From: Lysinibacillus_B sp031181585
GTDB lineage: Bacteria; Bacillota; Bacilli; Bacillales_A; Planococcaceae
Direction: 5' to 3'
NCBI RefSeq assembly: GCF_047301505.1
Contig: NZ_CP154840.1
Location: 3,720,001-3,784,000, forward strand
Length of the DNA stretch: 64,000 nucleotides
Shown: in pieces, positions 42,577 to 51,815 of the stretch
Layout: every line of letters starts with the position of its first letter
How positions within the stretch are numbered: position 1 is the stretch's first letter
Notes under the pieces: model-generated
Seen by the model: only the letters and a program-made list of their open reading frames with translations
What the model was told of the DNA's origin: nothing
Databases searched by the model: none
Made by a program: the position numbers and the translations under genes

Positions 42577-43488
42577 CTATTCAACCCCCGGTAAAATGCG
42601 CAGTACCTTTTCGTCTGCATCTAAAATTGCCTCTACCCCTAAAGGAATGGCCACATTCGGCTTACAGTGTCCAATCTGGAAGCCAGCCAGTACAGGCTTA
42701 TTCAGCGGTATCAAGTATTCACGCATAATATCGAGCACCTCTTCATATGTCTCCTCTTTACCAAGTTCAGTAAAGCTGCCAATCACGAAGCCTGCCGCCT
42801 GTTCAAGCTTACGGGCCTGCCGCAATTGATTCATCATTCCATCAATATGCTCCAGCGCTTCCTTGATATCTTCCAGCACAATAATTTTCCCTTGAGCATC
42901 AAATTCAAATTTTGTCCCGAGTGTTCTCACGATGCGGTTTAAATTTCCTCCTGTCAGCTCACCACGCACAACGCCTCCGGAAATTGTTTCTAGTGGGCTG
43001 ATCATCTCACTATACTGAATTTCCAACGGTGAAAATAGCTGTTGGAACATTTTAGCCGACAATGCATCCATTGCCTCCTCTCCATTGGACAGCATCGGCC
43101 CATGGAATGTAACAAGGTTGGAAAACTCATTAACAGCTAAATGCAGCGAAGTGACGTCTGAAAAACCCCAAATAACTTTTGGATTTTCTTCTAGCAGCTG
43201 ATAGTCGATTTGATCGACAATTCTCGCTAAACCATAGCCGCCTCTTACACAGAAAATACCTTTTACCTCGGGATCCCTTATCATGGCATGAAGATCTTCC
43301 AGACGATCCTCATCTGTTCCAGCCAGCATTCCATCCGGCAACCCGATTGTTTGTCCTAGCTTATAGTGAAGTCCTAACGACTCGATAAATGCTGTCTTCG
43401 CCTCCAGCTGCTCCATTTTCAATGGGCTGCTGAGCGCTACCAGCCCTACCGTATCACCTTGTTTTAATCTTTGCGGGCGTATTTTCAT
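42577..43488 (-). CDS. LD-carboxypeptidase (S66, MccF/LdcA-like)
   Basis: The 303-residue S66 peptidase has the nucleophile Ser110 in WGFSDVTSLH, the preceding GIFCVRGGYG oxyanion region, Glu in RGELTGGNLN and His in QIGHCKPNVAIPLG, making a Ser-Glu-His triad. Relatives cleave the D-Ala from murein tetrapeptides (LdcA) or hydrolyse microcin C-like adenylates (MccF). Which activity applies here is open. It is a single-gene unit with its own terminator. Confidence 0.85.
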   Translation of the reverse strand: MKIRPQRLKQGDTVGLVALSSPLKMEQLEAKTAFIESLGLHYKLGQTIGLPDGMLAGTDEDRLEDLHAMIRDPEVKGIFCVRGGYGLARIVDQIDYQLLEENPKVIWGFSDVTSLHLAVNEFSNLVTFHGPMLSNGEEAMDALSAKMFQQLFSPLEIQYSEMISPLETISGGVVRGELTGGNLNRIVRTLGTKFEFDAQGKIIVLEDIKEALEHIDGMMNQLRQARKLEQAAGFVIGSFTELGKEETYEEVLDIMREYLIPLNKPVLAGFQIGHCKPNVAIPLGVEAILDADEKVLRILPGVE

Positions 43489-43676
43489 CCTTCATTCCCC
43501 CTTCTTGTCATCCATGCTATTTTACCATAGGAAGCTCATTGCAATCTGAACCTTTCCATTCCTATAATATATGTAAGTTGTTAAAATCGTTTATCTTCTT
43601 TCGGCAGATGCTCTTCTTTTCATCGAAAGAAAAGAATGGCACACCGAAAAGTACTAAATACAGAGAGGAACTTTTT

Positions 43677-44555
43677 ATGAATTTTCCACCGCAGCTACTG
43701 CTCGTTCTAGCTACTATATTATGGGGCGGCAACTTTGTCATCGGCCGTGCTGTTGCTGGAGATATCCCGCCATTGACACTTGCCTTTCTTCGCTGGTGTG
43801 CAGCCTTTGTTGTCTTTTTCCCGCTTGTCTACCGGAGAACAAGGCAAGAATGGCCCATGATTCAGGCGAACTGGCCGGCTGTTATTGCCATGGCCATAAC
43901 AGGGGTTGCCTCCTTTAACACCCTTGTGTATATCGGACTTCATTATACAACGTCCATTAATGCATCGCTGATGAATTCATCGACACCGATTATTATATAC
44001 ATACTATCCTTTATCTTTTTAAAGGAACGTCTTTCCAAGTTTCAGCTAGCAGGAACGACCCTGTCGCTGATAGGCGTGCTGTTTATTATTTCCGGGGGCT
44101 CTATAGGAAGCCTGCTTTCGTTCTCCTTTAATAAAGGAGATCTGATCGTCCTTGCTGCTGTCTTTTGCTGGAGTATCTATTCATTGCTCGTCAAACAGTA
44201 TGCAGGACGTCTGCCAGGCTATTCTACATTTCTGGTCACTATTGGACTGGGCATTGTCATGTTACTGCCCTTCACGGTATATGAATTGATGACGACCTCT
44301 GCTTCTATTAACTGGTCCTTTGGCACGGTTGGCGCTATTTTCTATGTAGGGATTGCCGCCTCGATTGTAGCCTTCTTGAGCTGGAACAGCGGTGTAGTCG
44401 CGATAGGACCAAATAGAGCGAGCATCTACCTCAATTTCATCCCTCTTTTTGCCGCTGTCTTTGCTATCCTCTTCTTAGAAGAGCAAGTGATTGTTGCCCA
44501 GTTGATTGGTGGTTTGGCAGTGATTGGCGGCGTTGTGCTGTCTAATAAAAAATAA
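43677..44555 (+). CDS. DMT-superfamily (EamA) transporter
   Basis: The protein is 292 residues from ATG 43677, after GAGAGG; an upstream extension from 43539 is not credible. It predicts ten spans in two EamA repeats, each ending in a conserved helix (ILSFIFLKERLSKFQLAGTTLSLIGV and AVFAILFLEEQVIVAQLIGGLAVIGGVVL). It probably exports an amino acid or other metabolite. It ends at a terminator shared with nagB. Confidence 0.84.
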   Translation: MNFPPQLLLVLATILWGGNFVIGRAVAGDIPPLTLAFLRWCAAFVVFFPLVYRRTRQEWPMIQANWPAVIAMAITGVASFNTLVYIGLHYTTSINASLMNSSTPIIIYILSFIFLKERLSKFQLAGTTLSLIGVLFIISGGSIGSLLSFSFNKGDLIVLAAVFCWSIYSLLVKQYAGRLPGYSTFLVTIGLGIVMLLPFTVYELMTTSASINWSFGTVGAIFYVGIAASIVAFLSWNSGVVAIGPNRASIYLNFIPLFAAVFAILFLEEQVIVAQLIGGLAVIGGVVLSNKK

Positions 44556-44589
44556 ACGGAGCAGGGGCTATCCTTGCTCCGTTTATTTT
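44553..44589. terminator. Bidirectional terminator (DMT gene / nagB)
   Basis: AAACGGAGCA and TGCTCCGTTT form a 10-bp stem between the convergent DMT transporter and nagB genes. Confidence 0.85.
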
Positions 44590-45296
44590 ACCCCTGTATA
44601 AATAACTGTCACGTCGCTGTGAAGATGCAATGCACTGGCTGGAAACTGTTCTGTAACCTCTCCTGTACGAAGACGGTCATAGGCTTCTCTTTTGGAGGCT
44701 CCAGAAAGCAGAAGAATAATCTTTTTAGACTGCATAATAGTTTTGATGCCCATTGTTATGGCATGCTTCGGCACATCCTCCAGGCGTTCAAAATAGACCT
44801 TGTTTGCCTCCCGTGTAGATGCCGTCAACTCCACAACATGTGTCGTGTTTTCAAAAGAAGAGCCCGGCTCATTAAAACCGATATGACCATTTGTCCCGAT
44901 CCCCAGCAGTTGAATGTCAATCCCGCCCGATTCCTCGATCTGCCTTTCATATTCTCTTGCTGCCTTTTCCAAGTTTGGTGTATCGCCATTCGGTAAATAG
45001 ATGTTTTCTCGTTTTATATCAATATAGTTAAATAAATGTTTCTTCATATAGTGATGATAGCTTGCTTCACTTTCAGCTGTTACCCCTACATATTCATCCA
45101 AGTTAAAGGATACAGTGCGGGCATACGAAACCTTTCTAGATGTATAGCTCTTTACAAGCTCTTTATAAAAGCCTTCAGGTGTTCCGCCTGTTGCCAACCC
45201 TATCACACTTTTACTGTTATTCTTGATATGGTTGATGAAAAGATCAGCAGCCATTTTACTCATTTCCTCATAGCTTGCCGTTTCAATCCATTTCAT
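44583..45296 (-). CDS. nagB: Glucosamine-6-phosphate deaminase NagB
   Basis: The 237-residue enzyme has VIGLATGGTPEGFYKEL, FNLDEYVGV (catalytic Asp), LLGIGTNGHIGFNEPG and the His in the GHIGF segment. It converts glucosamine-6-phosphate to fructose-6-phosphate and ammonia. It stands without nagA here and is shorter than E. coli NagB, as is usual in Bacillales. An upstream region of about 290 nt (45297-45588) includes its promoter and the terminator of the next operon. Confidence 0.9.
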   Translation of the reverse strand: MKWIETASYEEMSKMAADLFINHIKNNSKSVIGLATGGTPEGFYKELVKSYTSRKVSYARTVSFNLDEYVGVTAESEASYHHYMKKHLFNYIDIKRENIYLPNGDTPNLEKAAREYERQIEESGGIDIQLLGIGTNGHIGFNEPGSSFENTTHVVELTASTREANKVYFERLEDVPKHAITMGIKTIMQSKKIILLLSGASKREAYDRLRTGEVTEQFPASALHLHSDVTVIYTGVK

Positions 45297-45487
45297 GCCA
45301 CCATCCCTTTCTTAATCTATACTTCACATCATGGTAGAGTCATTACCTTAAACAAGAAAGCGTAAACAGCAGGACATTTGAAGAAAGAAGCTCTTGATAA
45401 AAACAAAAGCAAGGGAAGAAGCATATGTCATTTTGCTATGGCTGCCTGGACGTTATTCACACTGCACATGTTTATATATTCCCCGGT

Positions 45488-45533
45488 AATAAAAAAATAC
45501 CGCCTTCCCTATTTGAATAGGAAAAAACGGTCC
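45488..45533 (-). terminator. Terminator after the lipase operon
   Basis: On the minus strand ACCG...TTCCTATT pairs with AATAGGGAA...CGGT with a short loop, followed by ATTTTTTTATT. It lies 55 nt after the stop of the 108-residue gene. Confidence 0.6.
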
Positions 45534-45588
45534 TAAATACGTGAGCTCCTTTCCCTTCCCTTATAAATAGTGAAGGGTGGGCCCGCAT

Positions 45589-45915
45589 TTATTTTTTATT
45601 TTCTATTATTTCATAATACAACGTTAGCTTTTGTGAATTCATTTCCATAATATGATTGGAATAGTGACTCGCCATATTTTTCATGACAACTTCATATGCG
45701 TCATGATATGCCTCGTTCATTTTCTCTTTCGTTTGAATAGACTCATTGATTGCTTCAATGATATCCCCCATTTGTTCTGATGTTTCTTGTTGAACAGCGC
45801 TTTGCAGCTCACCGCCTAATTGGCGCAGCTCCTGTATTTTTGTAATAAAGGAGTTTGCTTTATATGATAAATCCTCATTCATAAAAAACTGGTGAAACAT
45901 TGTTTGCTGTGGCAC
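45589..45915 (-). CDS. Small helical partner protein of the lipase-like gene
   Basis: The 108-residue protein is almost wholly helical (KANSFITKIQELRQLGGELQ, IEAINESIQTKEKMNEAYHD). No WXG motif, signal peptide or span is seen. GTG 45915 follows GGGGTGAT, and this site overlaps the stop codon region of the upstream lipase-like gene, so translation is coupled. By position it corresponds to small helical partners (WXG100 or Lap/Tla proteins) of type VII toxins, though sequence homology is not established. Confidence 0.65.
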   Translation of the reverse strand: MPQQTMFHQFFMNEDLSYKANSFITKIQELRQLGGELQSAVQQETSEQMGDIIEAINESIQTKEKMNEAYHDAYEVVMKNMASHYSNHIMEMNSQKLTLYYEIIENKK

Positions 45916-45921
45916 GATTCA

Positions 45922-47808
45922 TCACCCCGCTTCAATTTTCTCGGCAAGTTCTTGGTCAAACTTGAAATAATCTTCAATTGTCTTTTTTATCGTTGCCATC
46001 GCCTTTCGACCTTGTTCTATTTCCTGTTCATAGTAATGAAACATGTGTTCAAAAGAAGACTTGAAATTTTCGGCAAGCGGCGGGATATCTTCATGTACAT
46101 TGATTCCTGTTAAAACATATTTCTGGTAGGCATCATACGTAAAATTCCCAAGCAAGTACTGATACTTGGAATAGTTCACTTCCATATCGGTAATTTTTTC
46201 TACCAGCCTCGCCTTTCTATTTTCAAAGTCCTGCAGATAACTTGTTTCATAGTCCGACTTCAGGCGCCCCAGCACTGCCTCTTTTTCATCATAGATAGCC
46301 ATTCCTGTTGTATAAATACGCACAGCGGAGGAAAGATTGATTTTTACCTTTTGCCCCTTGCTTGTCACGGTCATAAACAGGTCTTTTCCTTTGTATTCCT
46401 TCCCTTTTTCTGCCGCTAAAGCTTCTAGAAGATTATAGATTGAATGTCCATCAACACTTTTATTTAAGGCTTCCATTAAATCACTTAAGCTCATCTGGAT
46501 TGTATCTAGATGACCCGTGATACTGTTCCATTTCTCTTTGATTGTCTTATAGGCATCAATGATATCCATAATCTCACCAATTGTCGTCAAATTCGGTTCA
46601 AGCGCTTTGTTTATCGCATCTACAATATCCTGCAAATCTTTTTCTATGCCTTCTACTGCACCTAGAATAGCTGCCTTTTGATCTTGGCTGACATAGCCGT
46701 GCTTTACCATGGCACTTAAAATGGGATCTAAATTCTTATGGATTACTGATAAATGTGTCAGCAACTCAGGAATTTTCTTACTCATATTTTGAAGCATAGG
46801 AATCCCTTGGCTGATTATTTGAGGCCCATCCTTAACATGGTCCCAAAAACCGTCGTTCTCCATTACCTGATCAATCAGCTTGAGATCAATACCTGTCATA
46901 GCTGCAACGGCTCCGTCAAATCCTTTATTATTGTAATCGGAAGCGTATTTGGCCATATACATTTGAATCGCCTGGATATCCTTATCCGGAATTTCTCCTA
47001 AAATATTACCAATCCCAGCGAAGTCCGCCATCGTGTCAATCGGCTCGCCATGCCCAACCGTAATGAAACCGCGGATATTTTCACTCACCGCCAACATCAT
47101 ATCTTCCTCTGCTACTAGACGGTAAATATCATCGCCTGCTTCCTTGTAGTATTCTTCAGTGAATTGTACAAGAGCATCTGGGTCGACCGTGTAGATTTCG
47201 TTAAATTTGAAAGGACTCAAATCAAATTTCTTAACCAGTTCTGCACGAAAATCAGTATCACTATAGGCCAGTTGATAAACAGTTGGCTGTGCAGCATTAA
47301 TGGTATATACTCTTTCAAATTCCTGATCAAGGAGTTGCTGCATTTGCTTCGTATTGCCGCCTAACGAGTGACCAAGACCATACTTTTCTAAACCTATATC
47401 ACTATCTTTGGTTTTATTCTCTATAATAGATGTGACTTCTGTTTCAAATAATTGTGCATCACGATATTGCCCATTATTCTGCCCAACAAAAATACCAAAT
47501 GTATTGTACATCCAGTCCTCCGGGCGCCAGTTATCTTCTTCTTTCATTTCGCTGCCGCGCGCGATGGAGTACACTTGATTGACTCCTGTACCTTCATCGA
47601 AAAAATGAACGATCGTCCCATCAAATCCATTTTCCCCGATTTCCAGCTTTTTACTGTAATCACTTGAATGATATAACTGGATATCAACCGTCAATTCTTT
47701 GCCGGTTTCCTCAAAATATATTTGCTTTATCGCCTCTTCTGACAATTCGCCGTATTCCAAATCTACAATTCGTCCACGCAGCTCATCTGAAAATAGAATT
47801 TCTTCCAC
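45922..47808 (-). CDS. N-terminal lipase domain with long helical C-terminus (TslA-like; DUF6792-like)
   Basis: The 628-residue protein begins with an alpha/beta-hydrolase domain (about 1-265) carrying GHSLGG (Ser148) and candidate triad partners Asp209 (TVDPDA) and His253 (ITVGHGEP). From about 300 to the end it is helical and rich in coiled-coil-like stretches. It has no signal peptide. An N-terminal lipase plus helical C-terminal tail resembles the reverse-domain type VII lipase TslA of Staphylococcus aureus. GTG 47808 follows GAGAGGTGAT. The neighbours (lipoprotein, small helical protein) support a toxin/immunity reading. Secretion is not shown. Confidence 0.65.
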   Translation of the reverse strand: MEEILFSDELRGRIVDLEYGELSEEAIKQIYFEETGKELTVDIQLYHSSDYSKKLEIGENGFDGTIVHFFDEGTGVNQVYSIARGSEMKEEDNWRPEDWMYNTFGIFVGQNNGQYRDAQLFETEVTSIIENKTKDSDIGLEKYGLGHSLGGNTKQMQQLLDQEFERVYTINAAQPTVYQLAYSDTDFRAELVKKFDLSPFKFNEIYTVDPDALVQFTEEYYKEAGDDIYRLVAEEDMMLAVSENIRGFITVGHGEPIDTMADFAGIGNILGEIPDKDIQAIQMYMAKYASDYNNKGFDGAVAAMTGIDLKLIDQVMENDGFWDHVKDGPQIISQGIPMLQNMSKKIPELLTHLSVIHKNLDPILSAMVKHGYVSQDQKAAILGAVEGIEKDLQDIVDAINKALEPNLTTIGEIMDIIDAYKTIKEKWNSITGHLDTIQMSLSDLMEALNKSVDGHSIYNLLEALAAEKGKEYKGKDLFMTVTSKGQKVKINLSSAVRIYTTGMAIYDEKEAVLGRLKSDYETSYLQDFENRKARLVEKITDMEVNYSKYQYLLGNFTYDAYQKYVLTGINVHEDIPPLAENFKSSFEHMFHYYEQEIEQGRKAMATIKKTIEDYFKFDQELAEKIEAG

Positions 47809-47826
47809 AAAATCACCTCTCTCTTA

Positions 47827-48510
47827 TTAAGGATTGAAACGAACGGAATGGAAGATTTTTTTTGCCCGCTCTCTTTCTTCGGTTAGATCGAGATTGCATT
47901 CTTCCGTTTTGCTTATGCATGTAGAACTATACTCTAGACCTATTGCTTTATCGGTAGTCTGGGATTTTATATAGCCGAGAAAATGCAGGTAAAATCCATT
48001 TTTGTCATTACTTATATCCTGTCTATATTCAGCAAAGTAGATATCATTATCCCCTACTGTATATTTTTCAAAGTCTTCAGGTGTTACTAATTTTTTGGAG
48101 CCGATTAGCAATTCTAAATTTCCTTCTATCCATTCGGTAGCTTCTCGGTCATCAAAATTTCCTACGACGGAATAGCTGTAGTTCTCTTCTTTTCGTTCCT
48201 CACCAAAAAGAATAGCTTCATACTTTGTATCACGATATTGATAATACGTCTGATCCATCACTGCATTCACTGGGTAAAGCATTGTATAGCCGCCAACACC
48301 TGATTCAAAAGTATAGTATCCCTCTTCCGTTTCTTCCTTAGAAGAAATGAATTCCTTCGTGAAATCATCCTCTAAAGCTGCTGTTTGAATCTTCTCCGCA
48401 CTTGAATTAGCACTTGAGCTAGTATCTGAATTGTCATTTGTTTTCATTGCCCCACACCCTCCTATTAATAAAGTCACTGCAAAAAGAAATGGTAAGTAGC
48501 GTTTCGCCAA
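47827..48510 (-). CDS. Lipoprotein, putative immunity partner of the lipase
   Basis: The 227-residue product has a lipobox signal (LFAVTLLIGGC, Cys19), a Ser/Asn-rich linker and a soluble domain exposed outside the membrane. It lies 18 nt upstream of the lipase-like gene. In TslA-type loci a lipoprotein gives immunity; that role is inferred here. A decayed second copy lies directly upstream at 48550-48815. No enzyme motif is seen. Confidence 0.7.
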   Translation of the reverse strand: MAKRYLPFLFAVTLLIGGCGAMKTNDNSDTSSSANSSAEKIQTAALEDDFTKEFISSKEETEEGYYTFESGVGGYTMLYPVNAVMDQTYYQYRDTKYEAILFGEERKEENYSYSVVGNFDDREATEWIEGNLELLIGSKKLVTPEDFEKYTVGDNDIYFAEYRQDISNDKNGFYLHFLGYIKSQTTDKAIGLEYSSTCISKTEECNLDLTEERERAKKIFHSVRFNP

Positions 48511-48549
48511 GATGGTGCCCCCTTCTGTGTTGATTAAACCTAATTTTAT

Positions 48550-48815
48550 TTAAATGATATTTCTTCTTCCTTATTGAAAGAAAGCAAAGCTCTTCATAGT
48601 AGTCATCTCGATGTTGGTAATACAGCTGACTCATTACTGCATTCACCGATCATAGCTTCATGTATTCATGAACTTCTGATCTCAACTCTACGTATTTTAG
48701 AAGAAGGAAGACAACCCTTTGTAAAACCATCCTGCAAGACCATTGTTTGTATTCCCTTTTCCAGAAGAACATTCTCCCTATGCCATGTCATGCAGCCACC
48801 CCGAAAAAAACAATT
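48550..48815 (-). pseudogene. Decayed paralogue of the adjacent lipoprotein
   Basis: The minus strand retains fragments aligning with the intact lipoprotein. VNAVMSQLYYQHRDDYYEE matches VNAVMDQTYYQYRDTKYEA, and IQTMVLQDGFTKG matches IQTAALEDDFTKE. A lipobox-like GGGTGG region is also kept. Stops and frameshifts break the frame. The arrangement is that of a duplicated, dead immunity-like gene. The stretch 48816-49105 shows no other feature. Confidence 0.65.
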
Positions 48816-49105
48816 ATAAGGAAGAATTGTAAATAACGTCTATTAAGGATGCATCCCTCTTATCATCTAAAATTTGCCTATTAATAATTTAGCAGAGAAT
48901 GGCGCTGTAAACGATATAGTAGAAGCAAATTAATGCTTTCCATCTAGACGCATTCGTTCAGTAAAGGAAAATTTTCATGCTAATTAATATTACTTATTAC
49001 GGACATTTCTCTTCCTCCTATCGACGAAAAGCCCTATTCCTTTCATGCGCTCCTATTTGCTTATAAAAGCGTCCTTAAACCCGGGGTCTCATATGGCTAA
49101 AATAA

Positions 49106-49136
49106 AAAAACCCTCTGAAAAAAGGGTTCCTTTCAC
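49106..49136 (-). terminator. Terminator after LytTR-DUF3021
   Basis: AACCCT and AGGGTT pair around a T-rich loop, followed by TTTTTATTTT on the minus strand. Confidence 0.75.
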
Positions 49137-49159
49137 TTACTATTGAGTTATTCCTCAAA

Positions 49160-49588
49160 CTATTCTCTGTTAATCAGTTCATTAATTTTCCGATTCATTT
49201 TTTTAGCCTCCAAGCGGTTGTACAGATAAAAGAGAAACCAAACAAATGTAAAGATCAATATATTTAACAAAACTACTGAAATAATCAATGACATAGAATT
49301 GGTTGGAATCCAGTTCAAAGAAAAAGCGACGAGGAAGAAGACCGTTAAGCCAACAACAAAATGGATGAGGGATTGCTGGAAGAATGACAAGCGTTCTATT
49401 TGATATACAAAAGCTGGTGATGCACAGGCGACCCCTACAATCATAGATCCTACTGCCTGACGCGTAAAATCAGCCATCACAGCATCTAAAAATACCGCTC
49501 CGCCAAGCCAGTAGCCAATAAGATTGACGAATACAAAAACCGTACATCCCCAGCTGACTCCAGATGCGAAATATTTCATAACCCACAT
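49160..49588 (-). CDS. DUF3021 membrane protein
   Basis: The 142-residue protein predicts four spans (VSWGCTVFVFVNLIGYWLGG onward) and a basic tail, the pattern of DUF3021 proteins encoded beside LytTR regulators. It begins 3 nt after the LytTR stop. Such partners may modulate the regulator, often near ABC exporters, as here. Confidence 0.78.
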   Translation of the reverse strand: MWVMKYFASGVSWGCTVFVFVNLIGYWLGGAVFLDAVMADFTRQAVGSMIVGVACASPAFVYQIERLSFFQQSLIHFVVGLTVFFLVAFSLNWIPTNSMSLIISVVLLNILIFTFVWFLFYLYNRLEAKKMNRKINELINRE

Positions 49589-49591
49589 ATA

Positions 49592-50035
49592 TTAAACCCC
49601 CAATCTCTCTTTAAATTGCTTTCGATAATTTCGGGTAATAACTTCACGGAGCCCTAATGCCAGCTCAAGCTCCATCGTCCCATTGAAGGAAGCTTCGACA
49701 TGCTTTATTTTTCGGAAATGAACAATCGCTGATTTCGAAATGCGAATAAAATCACTGCCAAGCTGCTGCTCTAGTTCATATAAAGGTTTATTTACAATAT
49801 ACCGATTATTATCATCATCATATAAAACGAGTTCACGCCCTTCTGTTCGAATCAAAATAATAGAAGCCGGTTCAAGGATATATGTCTTATTATCCGATTG
49901 GGCTGTTAATATCTGTTCCTCCCCTTCACTTTGTAAAAGTGAAATAGCTGCCTGTACTGCCGGTGAAAGCTTTGATACATGAATTGTCGCATATGGCTCC
50001 TTATACGTAGGATCTATCCTCACCTCTACCCGCAC
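49592..50035 (-). CDS. LytTR-family DNA-binding regulator
   Basis: The protein is 147 residues. GTG 50035 is 6 nt after GAGGGGGG, and the typical opening MRVEVRIDPTYKEPYATI supports it over ATG 50041. The C-terminal LytTR domain is complete (ILIRTEGRELVLYDDDNNRYIV, LGSDFIRISKSAIVHFRKI, LREVITRNYRKQFKERL). No receiver domain is present. It is paired with DUF3021 and divergent from an ABC-2 exporter, its likely target. Confidence 0.87.
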   Translation of the reverse strand: MRVEVRIDPTYKEPYATIHVSKLSPAVQAAISLLQSEGEEQILTAQSDNKTYILEPASIILIRTEGRELVLYDDDNNRYIVNKPLYELEQQLGSDFIRISKSAIVHFRKIKHVEASFNGTMELELALGLREVITRNYRKQFKERLGV

Positions 50036-50201
50036 GATCATCCCCCCTCGCAAAAATTATATCATACATATTTATCCATAAAATGCATGTTAAACCGCTA
50101 TAAGGCATCTTACACACCCGTTTGGACATCTCACTCAAAATGCATTGTTGCCGCTGTCTCTGTTGTATATATTTATCTCAAATAAAGGAGGAGATGAAGA
50201 A

Positions 50202-50975
50202 ATGGAAAACAAAATCGTGACAGTCAATCACCTTTCCATTCAGTATAAAACAACGATTGCTGTTCAAAATTTATCCTTTTCCATAAAAGAGCAAGAAATC
50301 TACGCCATCATCGGACCGAATGGAGCTGGAAAAACATCAACAGTAGAATGTATTGAAGGGTTAAGAATGCCTAGTTCTGGCAAGGTATCTGTGCTCGGGG
50401 TGACTCCCCACTTGAATCGGAAGAGGATATATAAACAGATGGGCATTCAATTACAGGAGGCTGATTACCCTGACAAAATGAAAGTGAAGGAGCTATGCAT
50501 TTATTTTTCAGCTTTCTATGACCACCCGGCAGATTGGCGTCTTTTGCTAAAGCAGCTGGATTTACAAAAGCGTGAAAATACTCTTATCAAAAAATTATCG
50601 GGAGGGGAAAAGAGGAAACTCTCTATCCTATTAGCCTTGCTTCCAAAGCCAAAGCTGCTTATTTTAGATGAATTGACCACTGGGCTCGATCCAGAGGCAA
50701 GACGGATGATGTGGCAAAGCCTGCTCAATATCCGCAATGCAGGAACTACCATACTTCTCGTTTCTCATTATTTAGATGAGGTTGAACACTTAGCAGATCG
50801 CTTGCTGTATTTAGTAGACGGTCATAAACAATTTGAGGGGACATTAGAGGAATTCCGCCAGTATGCAGAAAATCAGATAACCCCTTCTGAGCGGAAGCAT
50901 AACTTGAATTTGGAGCAGCTGTATCTATTAGTTTCCCCTAAAAAAGGAGCACTATTATCGGAGGTAATGAAATGA
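50202..50975 (+). CDS. ABC-2 exporter ATPase
   Basis: The protein is 257 residues from ATG 50202 after AAAGGAGGAG. Walker A is GPNGAGKTS, the signature KLSGGEKRKLSILLAL, Walker B LLILDELTTGLDPEA and H-loop VSHYLDE. Glu after Asp in Walker B is preserved. The C-terminal tail is short. It overlaps its permease by 4 nt. The substrate is unknown; the LytTR-DUF3021 context suggests control by envelope or peptide signals. Confidence 0.87.
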   Translation: MENKIVTVNHLSIQYKTTIAVQNLSFSIKEQEIYAIIGPNGAGKTSTVECIEGLRMPSSGKVSVLGVTPHLNRKRIYKQMGIQLQEADYPDKMKVKELCIYFSAFYDHPADWRLLLKQLDLQKRENTLIKKLSGGEKRKLSILLALLPKPKLLILDELTTGLDPEARRMMWQSLLNIRNAGTTILLVSHYLDEVEHLADRLLYLVDGHKQFEGTLEEFRQYAENQITPSERKHNLNLEQLYLLVSPKKGALLSEVMK

Positions 50976-51724
50976 CGAAAATTTATCATACTTTTATGAT
51001 TGAAATGAAATTATACACACGTGATTTTTTCAGCTTCTTTTTTACGTTTGCATTTCCTTCATTGCTGCTATTACTTTACGGAAGCATTTATGGCAATGAA
51101 CCGACTGTTTACTTTGATGGCTATGGAACAATTGATGTATCTATTCCTGCCTATTGTGCCATGATTATCGGTGTAACTGGCTTGATGGCCTTTCCGCTGA
51201 CACTCGCTCATTACAAAGAACATCAAATCTATAAACGATTGGACGCGACGCCTGTTGGAAAAGGCTTTGTTATTTGGATCCAGACAGCGGTAAATATCAT
51301 CATGACACTTCTCGGATTTTTACTATTATTTATTGTAGGGAAGCTTGCTTATGATGTGGAGTATGAAGGGGAATTGTGGGCTATCAGTATTGCGATTTTA
51401 CTTTCTATCGCCGCTATTTTTTCAATTGGTTTCCTCTTTACATCTATTGCTCGAGACAGCAAGATGACCAATCTATTATGTTATCTTTCTTATTTTCTCA
51501 TGTTGTTTTTATCCGGAGCGACCATGCCAAAAGAGATGTTTTCGGATACCTTATTATCTATCTCCAAATTTCTGCCCCTCACCTATGTAGTCGATCTTTT
51601 ACAGGGAACTTTTAATGGAGAGGCGTTACATGAATATAACTTTGAAATTGGCATGCTAGCTGGTATTTGTCTACTTTGCTCTTTAATGGGGGCTATTTTT
51701 TACAAAAGGAAAAATTGGGCGTAA
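50972..51724 (+). CDS. ABC-2 exporter permease
   Basis: The 250-residue protein predicts six spans with the ABC-2 arrangement; YKRLDATPVGKGFVIWIQT is the cytoplasmic coupling segment and FLPLTYVVDLLQGTFNGE the late extracellular loop. It overlaps the ATPase gene. Export of a small molecule or peptide is likely. Confidence 0.84.
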   Translation: MTKIYHTFMIEMKLYTRDFFSFFFTFAFPSLLLLLYGSIYGNEPTVYFDGYGTIDVSIPAYCAMIIGVTGLMAFPLTLAHYKEHQIYKRLDATPVGKGFVIWIQTAVNIIMTLLGFLLLFIVGKLAYDVEYEGELWAISIAILLSIAAIFSIGFLFTSIARDSKMTNLLCYLSYFLMLFLSGATMPKEMFSDTLLSISKFLPLTYVVDLLQGTFNGEALHEYNFEIGMLAGICLLCSLMGAIFYKRKNWA

Positions 51725-51815
51725 TTGCAGTGAAAGGCGATATGGCTGCCCCTTCCTCATAGTTAAGCTCTGATGAAATGTTCCCTCCTCTTTGGACTGT
51801 ATCATCTTTTCTCCA

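Noticed and set aside
45425..45520. 31-codon ORF (MSFCYGCLDVIHTAHVYIF...)
   Set aside because: The ribosome site (AGGGAAGAA) is weak and badly placed, and the frame runs into the downstream terminator. Not enough support.
48434..48646. 70-codon minus-strand ORF
   Set aside because: It is an accidental frame over the decayed lipoprotein copy and the start of the intact one. The similarity itself is real and is reported as a pseudogene.
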